Of a stretch of 64,000 bases of DNA, positions 55,199-64,000 are shown in pieces. Location: assembly GCF_008831285.2 (NCBI RefSeq), contig NC_045150.1:1192001-1256000 (forward strand), in the 5' to 3' direction. How positions within the stretch are numbered: the stretch's first letter is position 1; each line of letters begins with the position of its first letter. Position numbers and translations under genes: made by a program. The DNA comes from Nymphaea colorata. Its lineage: Eukaryota; Streptophyta; Magnoliopsida; Nymphaeales; Nymphaeaceae. The notes beneath the pieces are model-generated. The model did no database searches. It was not told the origin of the DNA and saw only the letters and a list, made by a program, of their open reading frames with translations.

Positions 55199-56310
55199 TC
55201 TAATGCTACTCCTTCTACCTCATCGACATCTACAGTTGTCACAAGTTCAGCGTACTTTGCAGGTAACACTACTTCTAAAGGTTGTTGGATAATTGATTCT
55301 GGAGCATCTAAACACTATTATGGAGATGCTAGTATTTCAAACCTGCAGAAATTTGATTCTCCTCAACATGTTCGTTTGGCGGATGGAAGACTATGTCGCC
55401 AGTGGATGAATGTGGAGATGTTTATCTCTCTCCTTCTTTGCATGTTCATGATGTGTTATATGCTCCTGAATTACCGAAGAATTTATTATCTGTAAACAAA
55501 CTAACTAAATAGATGAATTGCAGAGTTATTTTTGATTCGGGTACTTGTGTATTTCAGAATCTATCAACTGGGAGGAAGATTGTGGGAGGCCATGAGATAG
55601 ATGGAATATACATCTTGGATACATCCCCTAAGGAGGCGTCATTCCATGTTGATTCTACTTCAAATGCCTTCCAGTGGCATCTCAGATTGGGTCATCCTTC
55701 ATTCCCTAAACTTCGACTGTTGTGTCCTCAAATTTCATCCACAATGTCTATCGAGTGTGAAGCTTGTCAAATGGGCAAGCATAGTCGTACTTCCTTTCCA
55801 TCGAGTTAAAGTCAATCTAGTCAATGTCTATTTGATTTAGTTCATGTTGATGTTTGGGAGCCTAGTCGGGTTCCAAGTCGGTTGTTGTCTTGTTATTATC
55901 TTTCCATTGTTGATGATTTCTCTCGTGTCACTTGGGTGTTTTTGATGAAAGACAGAACTGAAGCTCCTTGTATCTTGAAATCTTTCATATTGGAAATAAA
56001 AACTCAATTTAATTCTTGTGTCAAGGTTGTTCGCACTGACAATGCTCTCAAGTTCAAATCTTCTCGTTTACTTGAATTCTATAAATCCCTTGGTATTGTG
56101 CCACATTTTACATGTCCTCACACATCTCAACAAAATGGTGTAGCTGAAAGAAAACATTGTCATTTGTTGGACGTAGCCCGCACCATCATGATTCATTCTC
56201 ATATGCCTTCCAAATTTTGGAGAGATGCAATTTTGACTGCATGTTACCTAATGAATAGAATGCCATCATCTTCCATAGACAACAAAATTTCAATACAAAT
56301 TTTATACCCA
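55199..56310 (+). pseudogene. Protease and truncated integrase of Copia element A
   Basis: A protease motif WIIDSGASKHYYGD lies near 55285-55330. The gag-pre-integrase region contains FQWHLRLGHPSFPKL and CEACQMGKHSR. The integrase core has SIVDDFSRVTWVFLM, KVVRTDNALKFKS, TSQQNGVAERKHCHLLDVAR and FWRDAILTACYLMNRMPSS. Sequence ends abruptly in this last block. Internal stops are present. Confidence 0.88.
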
Positions 56311-56979
56311 AATAGAGCTTTTTTCATTCATGGCTTCGGTCCAATGTTTGTTTTTGCACGCTTGCTCATAGCATTTTGGTTCCACCTTTTTGTTCAATTC
56401 CGTTATGAAGAGCTGAAAATCCAAAGAGAAATTATCAAAACTTACCCATCTATCAATAGGGTGTTCCACACGTTCTGATCTACGTAGACAAGTAGTGGCA
56501 GTTTCCGGATCAGCTGAAACTGATCGTCGATTATACACCACTCCTGAAAACCGATTAGGTGAAGTCATGCTCATGCTGTTGGTTTGAGTAGATGAAGGTA
56601 CGTTGTCCATCTGAGTGTTTGTGACTGCCTCGAACTCATTATCAGCTTCTTGGTCTAATATTTCAGCATTCGGTCATGAGTCATATACATCATTTCTAAC
56701 ATTAAGTGTTGCATGTGGCTCCTTTAAATCCTTCAACCTGAGCTCATCAAAAACAACATGTCGTGAAATATGCACATGTCTAGTCTTTGGATTATAGCAG
56801 CGAAAGCCTTTATAATTTTCTGCGTAACCCACAAATCTACACATGACAACTCGATCTTGAAACTTATTTCTCAAAGAAACATCAACATAAACATAACAAA
56901 TGCATCCAAAAACACGCAGCTCGTCATAATTTGATTGTTCTTCATGTAAAATAAAGAATGGAGATTTTCCTTCAAGCAT
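56302..56979 (-). pseudogene. Integrase C-terminus, linker and RT start of Copia element B
   Basis: The frame 56979-56674 gives ELRVFGCICYVYVDVSLRNK, VMCRFVGYAENYKGF and ISRHVVFDE, the end of a Copia integrase. The frame 56610-56302 has RRSERVEHPIDRWVSF and EPKCYEQACKNKHWTEAM, the conserved approach to RT, and stops there. The two frames differ. Confidence 0.82.
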
Positions 56980-57062
56980 AGATAGTGGCAGTCGATTAAT
57001 AACATGAACAGCAGTATGAAAGGCTTAAGTCCATAAAGTCATGGGCACATCAGTGTTATGCA

Positions 57063-57806
57063 TCATACTGAGAGCACTTTCAACCATGTGCCTATGTTTT
57101 CTTTCAACAATACTATTCTATTGTGGTGTGGTGGACAGGAAATCTGTCTAGTGATCCCATGATTTAGTAAATACTCAGTGAATTCATTTGAAGTGAATTC
57201 ACCACCACCATCACATTGGAAATGCACGATATTATTGAAGTATTTGTTTTGGACCAAGGTGTGGAATTTGGTGAACAAGCGGAAAACTTCTGATTTGCTT
57301 TTCATGAAGTGAATCCAAGTGTAACGAGAATAAGAATCAATGAAAACAACATAATATTTACTCCCGGAAGAAGAAGAAATAGGAACAGACCCCCAAACAT
57401 CAGAATAAATGGTGTCAAATAACTTCGAAACTCGCTTATTTATTGATTGAAAAGGAAGAGCATGACCCTTACAAATATGAAAACTTGAGCACATGCTAGA
57501 CTCACTAACAGGACTTAGACTGGTCTTTTGTAATAGTCCATCTCCAACAAGACATTGAATGAAAAACTGATTACAATGTGATAAACGACCGTGCCACAGA
57601 GATGGGGATATCATAGTCTGTAATATTGACTTCACTATGATTGGGAAAGGATGAATCTGAAACACAAGACTTAGACACTTGTGGAGTTTCTTCAATGACG
57701 TACATGTCTCCTTTGCGAACACCCTCAGCGAATGTCTTCTTGTTTCAAGCATCCTTAACATAAACAGAAGAATGAGTAAACTCAACAGAGGCATGAGTAT
57801 CATCAA
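57063..57806 (-). pseudogene. Gag-pre-integrase and integrase core of Copia element B
   Basis: Motifs seen are SLWHGRLSHCNQFFIQCLV, then KLFDTIYSDVWGSVPI, YYVVFIDSYSRYTWIHFM and VHFQCDGGGEFTSNEF. The H/C zinc-binding pattern and the catalytic acidic residues are partly kept. The end (HNRIVLLKENIG) is altered relative to the usual QNG-x-AERK block. Confidence 0.85.
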
Positions 57807-57809
57807 TAA

Positions 57810-58900
57810 GCTTTGACACAGAAATGATATCTTTCTTCACATTTGGAACAACAATAACATTCTTAAGGGTATTGAGGAATGAGCCATGGATAAGTGTGCA
57901 TTTCCAATATGTGATATTTTGTGATGGGAACCATCTCCTGTGACGATTGAGCCTTTAGCTAAATAAGGAAGAGCACTAGAAAGCTTACCTGTGTCACCAG
58001 TTACATGAGCAGCAGCACCTGGAGATTGACTTTAGACAACGGTGTCAGTAGAATATGTTGCATATCAAGGGAAATGTTCGATGCCACAGTTGTGTTCAAA
58101 ATAGATGACCATGTTGCCTTATTGTCACGCCTGACCTGTTTTCCCTTGTTCTGAGGGTTATGCCAACATTCTGACTTCACATGACCTCTCTTATTGCAAT
58201 AAAAACAAGTAGGTATCCTTCGTGGTACATTTGCCTGTACATTTGTGTTAGGTGTAGGAAGGATACCTCTCCCCACCCCTGCGTGTGAGTTCCAAACTCT
58301 TGGACGACTTCCTTGTAAAGCATGGGTCCCAGTGATCAATACATTGTAACTACCGGAATGAACTAATTCATGTCGTCGTTGTACATGACTCGCTTCATGC
58401 TGAATCAGTTTTGCTTTCAGGTCTTCAAAAGAGAGAAGAACAGGCAATACCTCTAAAGCGGTGCAGAAAACATCAAATTTTGACCCCAATCCACTCCAAG
58501 TATGTTGTACCTTGTCCTTGTCGCTGACTTGATGTCCTATGATGGCAAGCTGATCACTGACATTTTCGATCTCATGTATATAATCCAAGATTGAACGTGT
58601 GCCTCGCTTGATATCTTGAAATTGCCTCTTGAGTTGTAGACATCTCGCTTCTGACACTTGAGAACATGTGGTAGCAAGTACATTTCACAACTCAAGTGCT
58701 GAAAGATCATCATTAACACCCACCAAAACTTCCTCTGATAGTGTGGAGGTGATATAAGCAACGAGAGATTGATCATGAGCCATCCACATCTCATATTCAG
58801 GATTGATTTCTGCAATGGTCTCTTGAACTTGCTCTGCAACATTCTTCATCTCGCATAATCCATTTAGGTGGTGCAGGTGTGGTGACATTGAGATGTCCAT
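57810..58900 (-). pseudogene. Gag and protease of Copia element B
   Basis: The 58900-58685 and 58657-58001 frames form a UBN2-type gag (LKRQFQDIKRGTRSILDYIH, LIQHEASHVQRRH) with a CX2CX4HX4C knuckle (CFYCNKRGHVKSEC). Below it the minus strand gives a protease stretch with GAAAHVTGDTGKLS, but the preceding residues read S-P-G instead of the D-S-G active site, so the catalytic aspartate seems lost. Confidence 0.8.
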
Positions 58901-59097
58901 AGAGACGGTGACTTTTGATGAACGCGACTATTTTACGTTTCCATGTCAAATAATTGGTATGATTTAGCTTTTATGAGATGAGTTGAGAGAGGAAATTGGA
59001 CGACAAGATGTTGGAATTGCGGTGGGGATCCATAGATGCAATAATCAGAAAATAGGGGGAAAATAGAAATTTTGATATTAAGGTTAGGTGGCCAACG

Positions 59098-59290
59098 GTG
59101 GGGCAGATTAGGACAGATTAGGGCAGACGATAGGGGTAGGGCAGATTAGGGCAGACAGTAAGATTACGGCAGATTAGGGAAGACGATAGGATTAGGGCAG
59201 ATTATGGCAGACAGTAGGGTTAGGGCAAATTAGGGAAGACGATAGGATTAAGACGGATTAGGGCAGACGGTAGGATTAGGGCAGAAAATT
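59098..59290. repeat. TTAGGG-containing minisatellite in the leader of Copia element B
   Basis: Irregular tandem repeats of gattagggcagacgataggn type (about 30-37 bp units made of shorter subunits) contain at least eight TTAGGG hexamers on the plus strand. The array lies between the primer site and gag. It is not a telomeric array, because plant telomeres are TTTAGGG and the units here are longer and variable. Confidence 0.85.
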
Positions 59291-59370
59291 TGGGGAGTAG
59301 GGTAGAAAAGAAACAAAGATTAGGGCAGAAATTAGAGATTCTTACCAGACATTTTCAGTGGCAAAACTCT

Positions 59371-59382
59371 GCTCTGATACCA
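59371..59382 (-). other. Primer binding site of Copia element B
   Basis: The minus strand reads TGGTATCAGAGC directly next to the LTR at 59383, a perfect tRNA-iMet primer site. Confidence 0.92.
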
Positions 59383-59668
59383 TGTAAGATTTTGATATCC
59401 AATACCAAACCACCAAATGAAGTTAGATGCAAGAGGAGGAAGAGAGAAGTGGGCTGCACATCCAAACAAGAGAGAGATGAAAGAGGGCAGCAACAAATGA
59501 CGTCTGCTTCTTGTTATCATTATATACTAATCACGATTTAGAGTACATCATAAAATATACAAAAATAACATTAAGATTTACAAGTATGCCACCGCCCATG
59601 ATGTGTTGGGCATGTAGATCAAATGGGTCGGGTCTGGGTGACCCGATTCATATTGTACAAACTTAACA
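59383..59668 (-). repeat. 5' LTR of Copia element B (286 bp)
   Basis: Plus-strand ends are tgtaagat and acttaaca, so the LTR has TG...CA termini with a short inverted repeat. The candidate target duplication to the right is gttgt (59669-59673); its partner is lost with the 3' half of the element. Confidence 0.75.
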
Positions 59669-59739
59669 GTTGTATCATACCCGAAAAAAACATTGGTGTT
59701 TAACATTCAGAGACGTTATTTGTTACTATGATCTAATAC

Positions 59740-60000
59740 CAAGCTAAAATAGGTACTCAGACAAACTTAGGTATTTTTTAGCTAGACGCTGATCTAAATA
59801 ACTTAATTTTATTTGATTTATTTTTTTCTAGCTCAGTTTTCATTTTGTTTTTTAGAGTTATTGTTCACTAACATATAATGTTTTTTAGTTATGTCACTTG
59901 TTTATTTAAATGTTGCTTTCATTTCGATTATTTTGTGTTATCCCGTACCCACGTTTTCTAAAGTTACCATGTCCATACATGTATCTCTGTACCCATACCG
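59740..60000 (+). repeat. Dispersed repeat, copy 2
   Basis: It matches 21080-21372 in the same orientation with small gaps (shared blocks ttttcattttgtttttt, agagttattgttca, tcacttgtttatt, gttgctttcattt, ttttctaaagtt). Class unknown. Confidence 0.65.
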
Positions 60001-60294
60001 CCATGTGAGTTAGATTGTAAACTTGTTGCCTTCAGGTCACAAAGCTTTTGAACTTTCATTCTTCAGCTTTATCAAATTTGCTCTTTCAATATCTTAACTA
60101 TGCTTATTATCATATTATAAAATGCCTAACGTTTATATGTCACTGTGCATTCTAATCTTTTTTTGTTCATAAGTGTAGGTTTTCCATTGAGAAATGCTTC
60201 GGTTTTATCGTCAAGTTCTAAAAATTACTGTTCCACTTCATTGGTTTGCTTTTTTTTTTTTACCACTTAATGTGCATAGTCCCAAGTAGGCTCT

Positions 60295-60424
60295 AGGCTT
60301 CCATCACCAGCTAGGCTGCACCTAGAAGTTTTGGCAATAGAGGGCACAACCCTTACTCAAGGCTTACGTCACCAACTAGGCTGCACCTAGCAGTTTTGGC
60401 AATAGAGGGCATAACCCTTACTCA
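60295..60424 (+). repeat. 65-bp tandem duplication
   Basis: The unit beginning aggcttccatcaccag at 60295 is repeated at 60360 (aggcttacgtcaccaa) and ends at 60424, with about five differences. Its flanks are not obviously related. Confidence 0.9.
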
Positions 60425-60486
60425 GGAAGGGGACAAATTGAAATCATAGGTTGCTGGACGGATGGAGTTCAATTATTGAATCAAAA

Positions 60487-60845
60487 TGCTAGGAAGTAGT
60501 CCTTGGCCTTGAAAATTGAAGGAACAGAAAGAACCAACAAGAACAATAAGATATGGACTGAGAGTTTCTACTACTCTGTGGCAACATTTTGTTCCTTTAG
60601 AATCAAAAGCAAGAAAGGAACACGATGTAACGTGGAAAACCCCTCAACAAGAGGGAAAAAACCATGGGTGAGGAGGACTAGTGCCCACTAGCAACCAGAC
60701 TCTCTCTCTCTTAAAATATCATTCACACACCGAAATTAGCTGAAATTAGGGTTTACACAGGTTAAGAAGGACCATAACAGTAACACACTAGATCGAGTCC
60801 AAATCCAGACCCGAATAGGTGACCCAAATACAACATATGTCAACA
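60487..60845 (-). repeat. 3' LTR of Copia element C
   Basis: The inner end is firm: the minus strand reads GAGGGGGAG (polypurine tract, plus strand 60846-60857) and then TGTTGACATATG. The outer end is a best guess at tgctaggaag (60487), giving about 360 bp; without the other LTR it cannot be confirmed. Confidence 0.55.
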
Positions 60846-60928
60846 CTCCCCCTCAAGTTGGACATACATATCAAACATGCCCAACTTGGATACATTTCTC
60901 TCAAACTGAGTCACAGGTAAGGCTTTAG

Positions 60929-61342
60929 TTAGAACGTCAGCAATTTAGCAGTTTGGTCCTCAGATTTCATATATAGTAGAATCAACTCTCTGGCATCAAT
61001 TCTCTCCCGGATGAAGTGACGGTCAATCTCGATATGCTTTTTTCGGTCATGTAACACAGGGTTGTTGGCCAGATTGATTGCGAACTTGTTATCATAGTAC
61101 ATCTTCATAGGTCCTTCCGTCTCTATCCCAATATCAGTCAGTAATACTTTCAACCTCAGTAATTCTGACACTCCAGTAGCAACAGCCGTATATTCAGCCT
61201 CTGCACTTGAGCGGAAACAAACATCTTGTCTCTTGCTCCTCCAAACAACAAGATTTCCCCCCAAGTAAACGCAGTACCCTGAAGTAGATCTTCTAGTATC
61301 AACACTCTGCCCAGTCTGCATCTGAATACCCTTCCATCTCAA
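60929..61342 (-). pseudogene. RNase H of Copia element C
   Basis: Motifs are DTRRSTSGYCVYLGGNLVVW, SSAEAEYTAVATGVSELLRL, MYYDNKFAINLANNPVLHDR and KKHIEIDRHFIRE, a textbook Copia RNase H. The frame is open over 137 residues, then ends with SEDQTAKLLTF, where relatives continue with a short tail. Confidence 0.92.
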
Positions 61343-61448
61343 TCGGTCCTTATTTCACATATAAAAGCCCATTGCCAGGATTCCTCTTCAAGTAACACAA
61401 GATTCTGTCGACAGCCTTCAAGTGAGTATCTGTAGGCGCGTGCATGAA

Positions 61449-62496
61449 CTAACCCATCACATTTACAGCAAAGGTGATATCAGGTCTAGTCAGGTAAATC
61501 AATCTTCCAACCAGACATTGATACCTCCCCTTAGCTTCTTCACAAAGAGGTTCTTCATCCTTAATATTGAGTTTGTATCCAGCATCCAGAGGAGTAGAAG
61601 CCGGTCTAAACGCTAGTTTTCCTGTCCCCTTCAGTAAATTCAGGGTATACTTCCTTTGATTTAGCACAAGGGTCGTACCTGATCTAGCAATTTCAATACC
61701 AAGAAAATATCTTAGTTTGCCAAGGTCCTTGAGATCAAATTCAACAGCCAATAAACTCTTTAATCTTGTTATCTCATCTTCATCATCACATGTAACAATC
61801 ATATCATCAACATAGAGTAACAAGAAAGTAACCTTACCTTCCTTCTTCTTTACAAACAGAATATGATCTCTGTTTCTTTGATTGTAGCCATGTTGTCTCA
61901 TTACAAGTCTAAAACGTTCAAACCATGCTCGGGGAGACTGCTTGAGCACATACAAAGTCTTCTTCAGTTTACAGCATTTTCCTGGTTTCTCATATCCTAG
62001 GGGCATACACATATATACTTCTTCTTCAAGATCTCCATTGAGAAAAGTATTATTAATGTTAAGTTGGCACATCTTCCACTCCTTCAACACTGCTAGAGAA
62101 ATAATAACTCTAACAGTCTTCATCTTCGCAACATGAGCAAACGTCTCCAAGTAGTCAATCTCATATCTGACTAAACCCCTTGGAAACCAGGCGAGCTTTG
62201 TACCTCTCAACATTCCCATCTGGTTTGTACTTAATGGTGTCGACCCACTTGGATCCAACCTGATGAACCACTTTAGGGATCTCTACCACTTCCCATGTCT
62301 GGTTTCTGCTCAAGGCTTCCATCTCTTCTTGCATAGCATGAATCCACTTGGGATCACTCTGAGCCTTTGTAACAGTCCTGAAAATCATAGCCAAAAAGAG
62401 AGATGATACAAAACATTTGTAATTCGTACTCAGTCTAAAATATGACACAAAGTTACCACTAGGGTGTTGGGTACAGGACCTGACACTCTTTCTCAA
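61449..62496 (-). pseudogene. Reverse transcriptase of Copia element C
   Basis: The 62496-62161 frame has WIHAMQEEMEALSRNQTWEV and VGSKWVDTIKYKPDGNVERY. The 62258-61449 frame has FLNGDLEEEVYMCMPLGYE, LKQSPRAWFERF, LLLYVDDMIVTCDD (YVDD motif), LGKLRYFLGIEIARS and GRLIYLTRPDITFAVNVM. The two frames overlap with a shift near 62200. Confidence 0.92.
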
Positions 62497-62598
62497 GGCA
62501 ATGGGAAGTTCCTCATTTTCAATTTCTGTCTGAACAGTTTCTGTCTGAACAGTTTCTGTCTAAAGCTCCTCATTTTCAGCGTCTGTCTGAACATTTTC

Positions 62599-63618
62599 TC
62601 ACTGAATGTCTTCCTCAATAGGTTTTTTCTGAGCACGAGTTGGGTCATCCAGGAAAGAAGTAGGATTGGGATTAAGAGTAGAATTATCACCATCAGTCAC
62701 CTTATCTGTACGAACTATTCGCCTAGAGTACACCTGCCCAAACAATCGATTACATTCCTCTTCCGTCCCAATGGAACACCCTTCATTCCTCTCATGTTCA
62801 AGCACCTCAACAACTGATGGACTCTCTTCCCGCTTGTACTCCAAAAAATCTGTAAACTGAATTTCCTGACTCGAAGAATACTCTTCCCCTGACATAGACT
62901 TCTCCCCCTGAAGAGAATTCTCACTGAAATAAGCGACATGTTCCAAGAATGTGACATCCTTGGTAACGTAAACACGACCAGTGGTAGGATCAAGACATTT
63001 ATACCCCTTTTGAGTAGGAGGATACCCAACAAATATTTCCTTGATTGACCTTGGATCAAGTTTTTTAACATTAGGGTTGTGATCATGAATGAAGCAAACA
63101 CACCCAAAGACACAAGGGGGGAGGTGAAAGGGTTGATGATTCCCTGGAAGCATAGAGTGGGAAGTCCACCCATTTAACACACGACTAGGCATGCGGTTAA
63201 TCAAGGATGCACTGGTAAAAATAGCATCTCCCCAATAATGCTTGGGAAGATTCCTTTGAAACAAGAGGGCTCTGGTGATATTAAGCAACTGACGATTTAT
63301 CCTCTCAGCGACCCCATTTTGAGGAGGTGTATAACTACAATACAAGATGTCTCATGAACAATTCCCATTTTTCGAAGGAAATCCTCAACAGCATGACACA
63401 TACTCACGAGCGTTATCAGACCGAAAGGTCTTAACAGAACCACCATAATGATTCTCCACAAGAAGAATGAAGGTCTCTATGACATGAGACACTTCACTAC
63501 GATCTTTCAACAGGTAAACAAAGGTAGTCTGTGAGTAATCATCTATAAATGTTATAAAATACCAAAAACCACAATGGGTATGAATTCCCGAAGACCCCCA
63601 CACATCAAAATGGATCAA
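62599..63618 (-). pseudogene. Integrase core and C-terminus of Copia element C
   Basis: The 63618-63385 frame gives IHFDVWGSSGIHTHCGFWYF, FIDDYSQTTFVYLLKDRSEV and KTFRSDNAREYVS. The 63345-62599 frame continues with TPPQNGVAERINRQLLNITR, LINRMPSRVLNG, FGCVCFIHDHNPNVKKLDPR and KEIFVGYPPTQKGYKC. A stop and shift separate them near 63350-63385. The end is an acidic linker. Confidence 0.9.
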
Positions 63619-63693
63619 GAAAAAAACTTCATTAGCACGAGTGTTGGAAACAGGGTATGAAGCTCTAACATGTTTAGCAAACTAACATACATC

Positions 63694-63975
63694 TCAAGAT
63701 ATCCTAGATATGTCCAAACTAGAACATAACTCAGGAAATAACTGTTTCAAAACTCCAAAAGGGAGATGTCCAAGGCGTTCATGCCAATACAAAAATAATT
63801 GAAGACAATCTTCTCTCTTTTTCTCAGTCCTGCTAACTAATGTCATAAGAGCATTGGCCACACGGATGGGAAGTCGATATAAGCCTTCAGACACCAAACC
63901 AATCCCTATCATCTTCCCTGTCACCAAGTCCTGCAAAACACAATGATTTGCAGAGAATATGAATTCACAGTTCAA
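63694..63975 (-). pseudogene. Gag-pre-integrase region of Copia element C
   Basis: The frame reads NCEFIFSANHCVLQDLVTGK, then YWHERLGHLPFGVLKQLFPE, the H-x-R-L-G-H motif of the Copia gag-pre-integrase domain. It continues beyond the right edge in the upstream direction. Confidence 0.85.
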
Positions 63976-64000
63976 CTCCTTAGTAATCTTGTTGACAGAT

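Larger units (their letters stand above)
53336..56310 (+). mobile_element. Copia element A, 5' half only
   Basis: LTR, primer site, gag, zinc knuckle, protease, gag-pre-integrase and integrase core follow in normal order. The coding sequence stops inside the integrase at about 56310, where sequence of an oppositely oriented Copia element begins. RT, RNase H and the 3' LTR are absent. Confidence 0.85.
56311..59668 (-). mobile_element. Copia element B, 5' part up to the start of RT
   Basis: Reading from 59668 down: LTR (59383-59668), primer site (59371-59382), a leader with a TTAGGG-like minisatellite, gag, protease, integrase, linker and the first residues of RT. It ends at the junction with element A. 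It lacks RT, RNase H and the 3' LTR. The gag differs clearly from that of element A, so it is another family. Confidence 0.87.
59669..60486. other. Spacer between Copia elements B and C
   Basis: It contains the second copy of the dispersed repeat (59740-60000) and a 65-bp tandem duplication (60295-60424). No coding sequence is recognised. Confidence 0.6.
60487..64000 (-). mobile_element. Copia element C, 3' LTR through gag-pre-integrase, running off the window
   Basis: Reading from 64000 down: gag-pre-integrase, integrase, linker, RT, RNase H, polypurine tract and 3' LTR, in Copia order. The 5' LTR, gag and protease lie beyond the window. Frame changes occur between all blocks, so this copy is probably inactive. 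The RT YVDD and RNase H blocks are well kept. Confidence 0.88.

Noticed and set aside
59098-59290. Interstitial telomere array
   Set aside because: TTAGGG hexamers occur, but units are about 30-37 bp and irregular, and the plant repeat is TTTAGGG; the array sits in a Copia leader.

Overview
The window is nuclear DNA of a seed plant, most likely a flowering plant with a repeat-rich genome. The evidence is spliced genes with plant-specific architectures, Ty1/copia and Ty3/gypsy LTR retrotransposons primed by initiator tRNA-Met, an L1-type LINE, a hAT relic, and long introns filled with repeats. I could not identify the species. By my reading more than half of the window is transposon-derived.

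Layout. 1-9353: a minus-strand Tekay/Del-type chromovirus with about 3.0 kb LTRs, cut at the left window edge. Its LTRs are nearly identical but its coding region carries stops and frameshifts. 10153-20740 (+): a complete seven-exon alkaline ceramidase-type gene of 288 codons, whose introns hold an (AT)n tract, a truncated Copia end and a MITE-like inverted repeat. 21527-31700: an old L1-type LINE on the minus strand, whose central 1.9 kb (endonuclease plus first half of RT) is inverted. Its ORF1 is split by a complete Tork-type Copia element (26171-31243) with a perfect 5-bp target duplication. 34560-35525 (+): CXIP4, a single-exon CDS with a probable 5' UTR intron, followed by a tandemly duplicated downstream segment. 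36.2-42.8 kb: intergenic DNA with small repeats and possible LTR debris. 42826-50667 (-): ten exons forming the C-terminal part of a CBSCBSPB gene (CBS domains, PB1 domain, C-terminal membrane anchor). Its N-terminal exons are not visible in the window. 52.1-53.3 kb: a hAT transposase relic. 53.3-59.7 kb: two Copia elements pointing at each other, both losing their RT and 3' LTR at one junction near 56.31 kb. 60.5-64 kb: a third minus-strand Copia element running off the right edge.

The three host genes are unrelated and show no sign of working together: sphingolipid metabolism in membranes, a nuclear SR-like or zinc-knuckle protein, and a membrane-anchored CBS/PB1 protein. They are islands in transposon sequence. 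The best leads are the base-resolved inversion inside the LINE, the missing 5' half of the CBSCBSPB gene, GC-AG splice junctions in two genes, the fused Copia pair, and a TTAGGG-like minisatellite in a Copia leader. I found no CRISPR array, operon, tRNA, rRNA or convincing undescribed multi-gene system.
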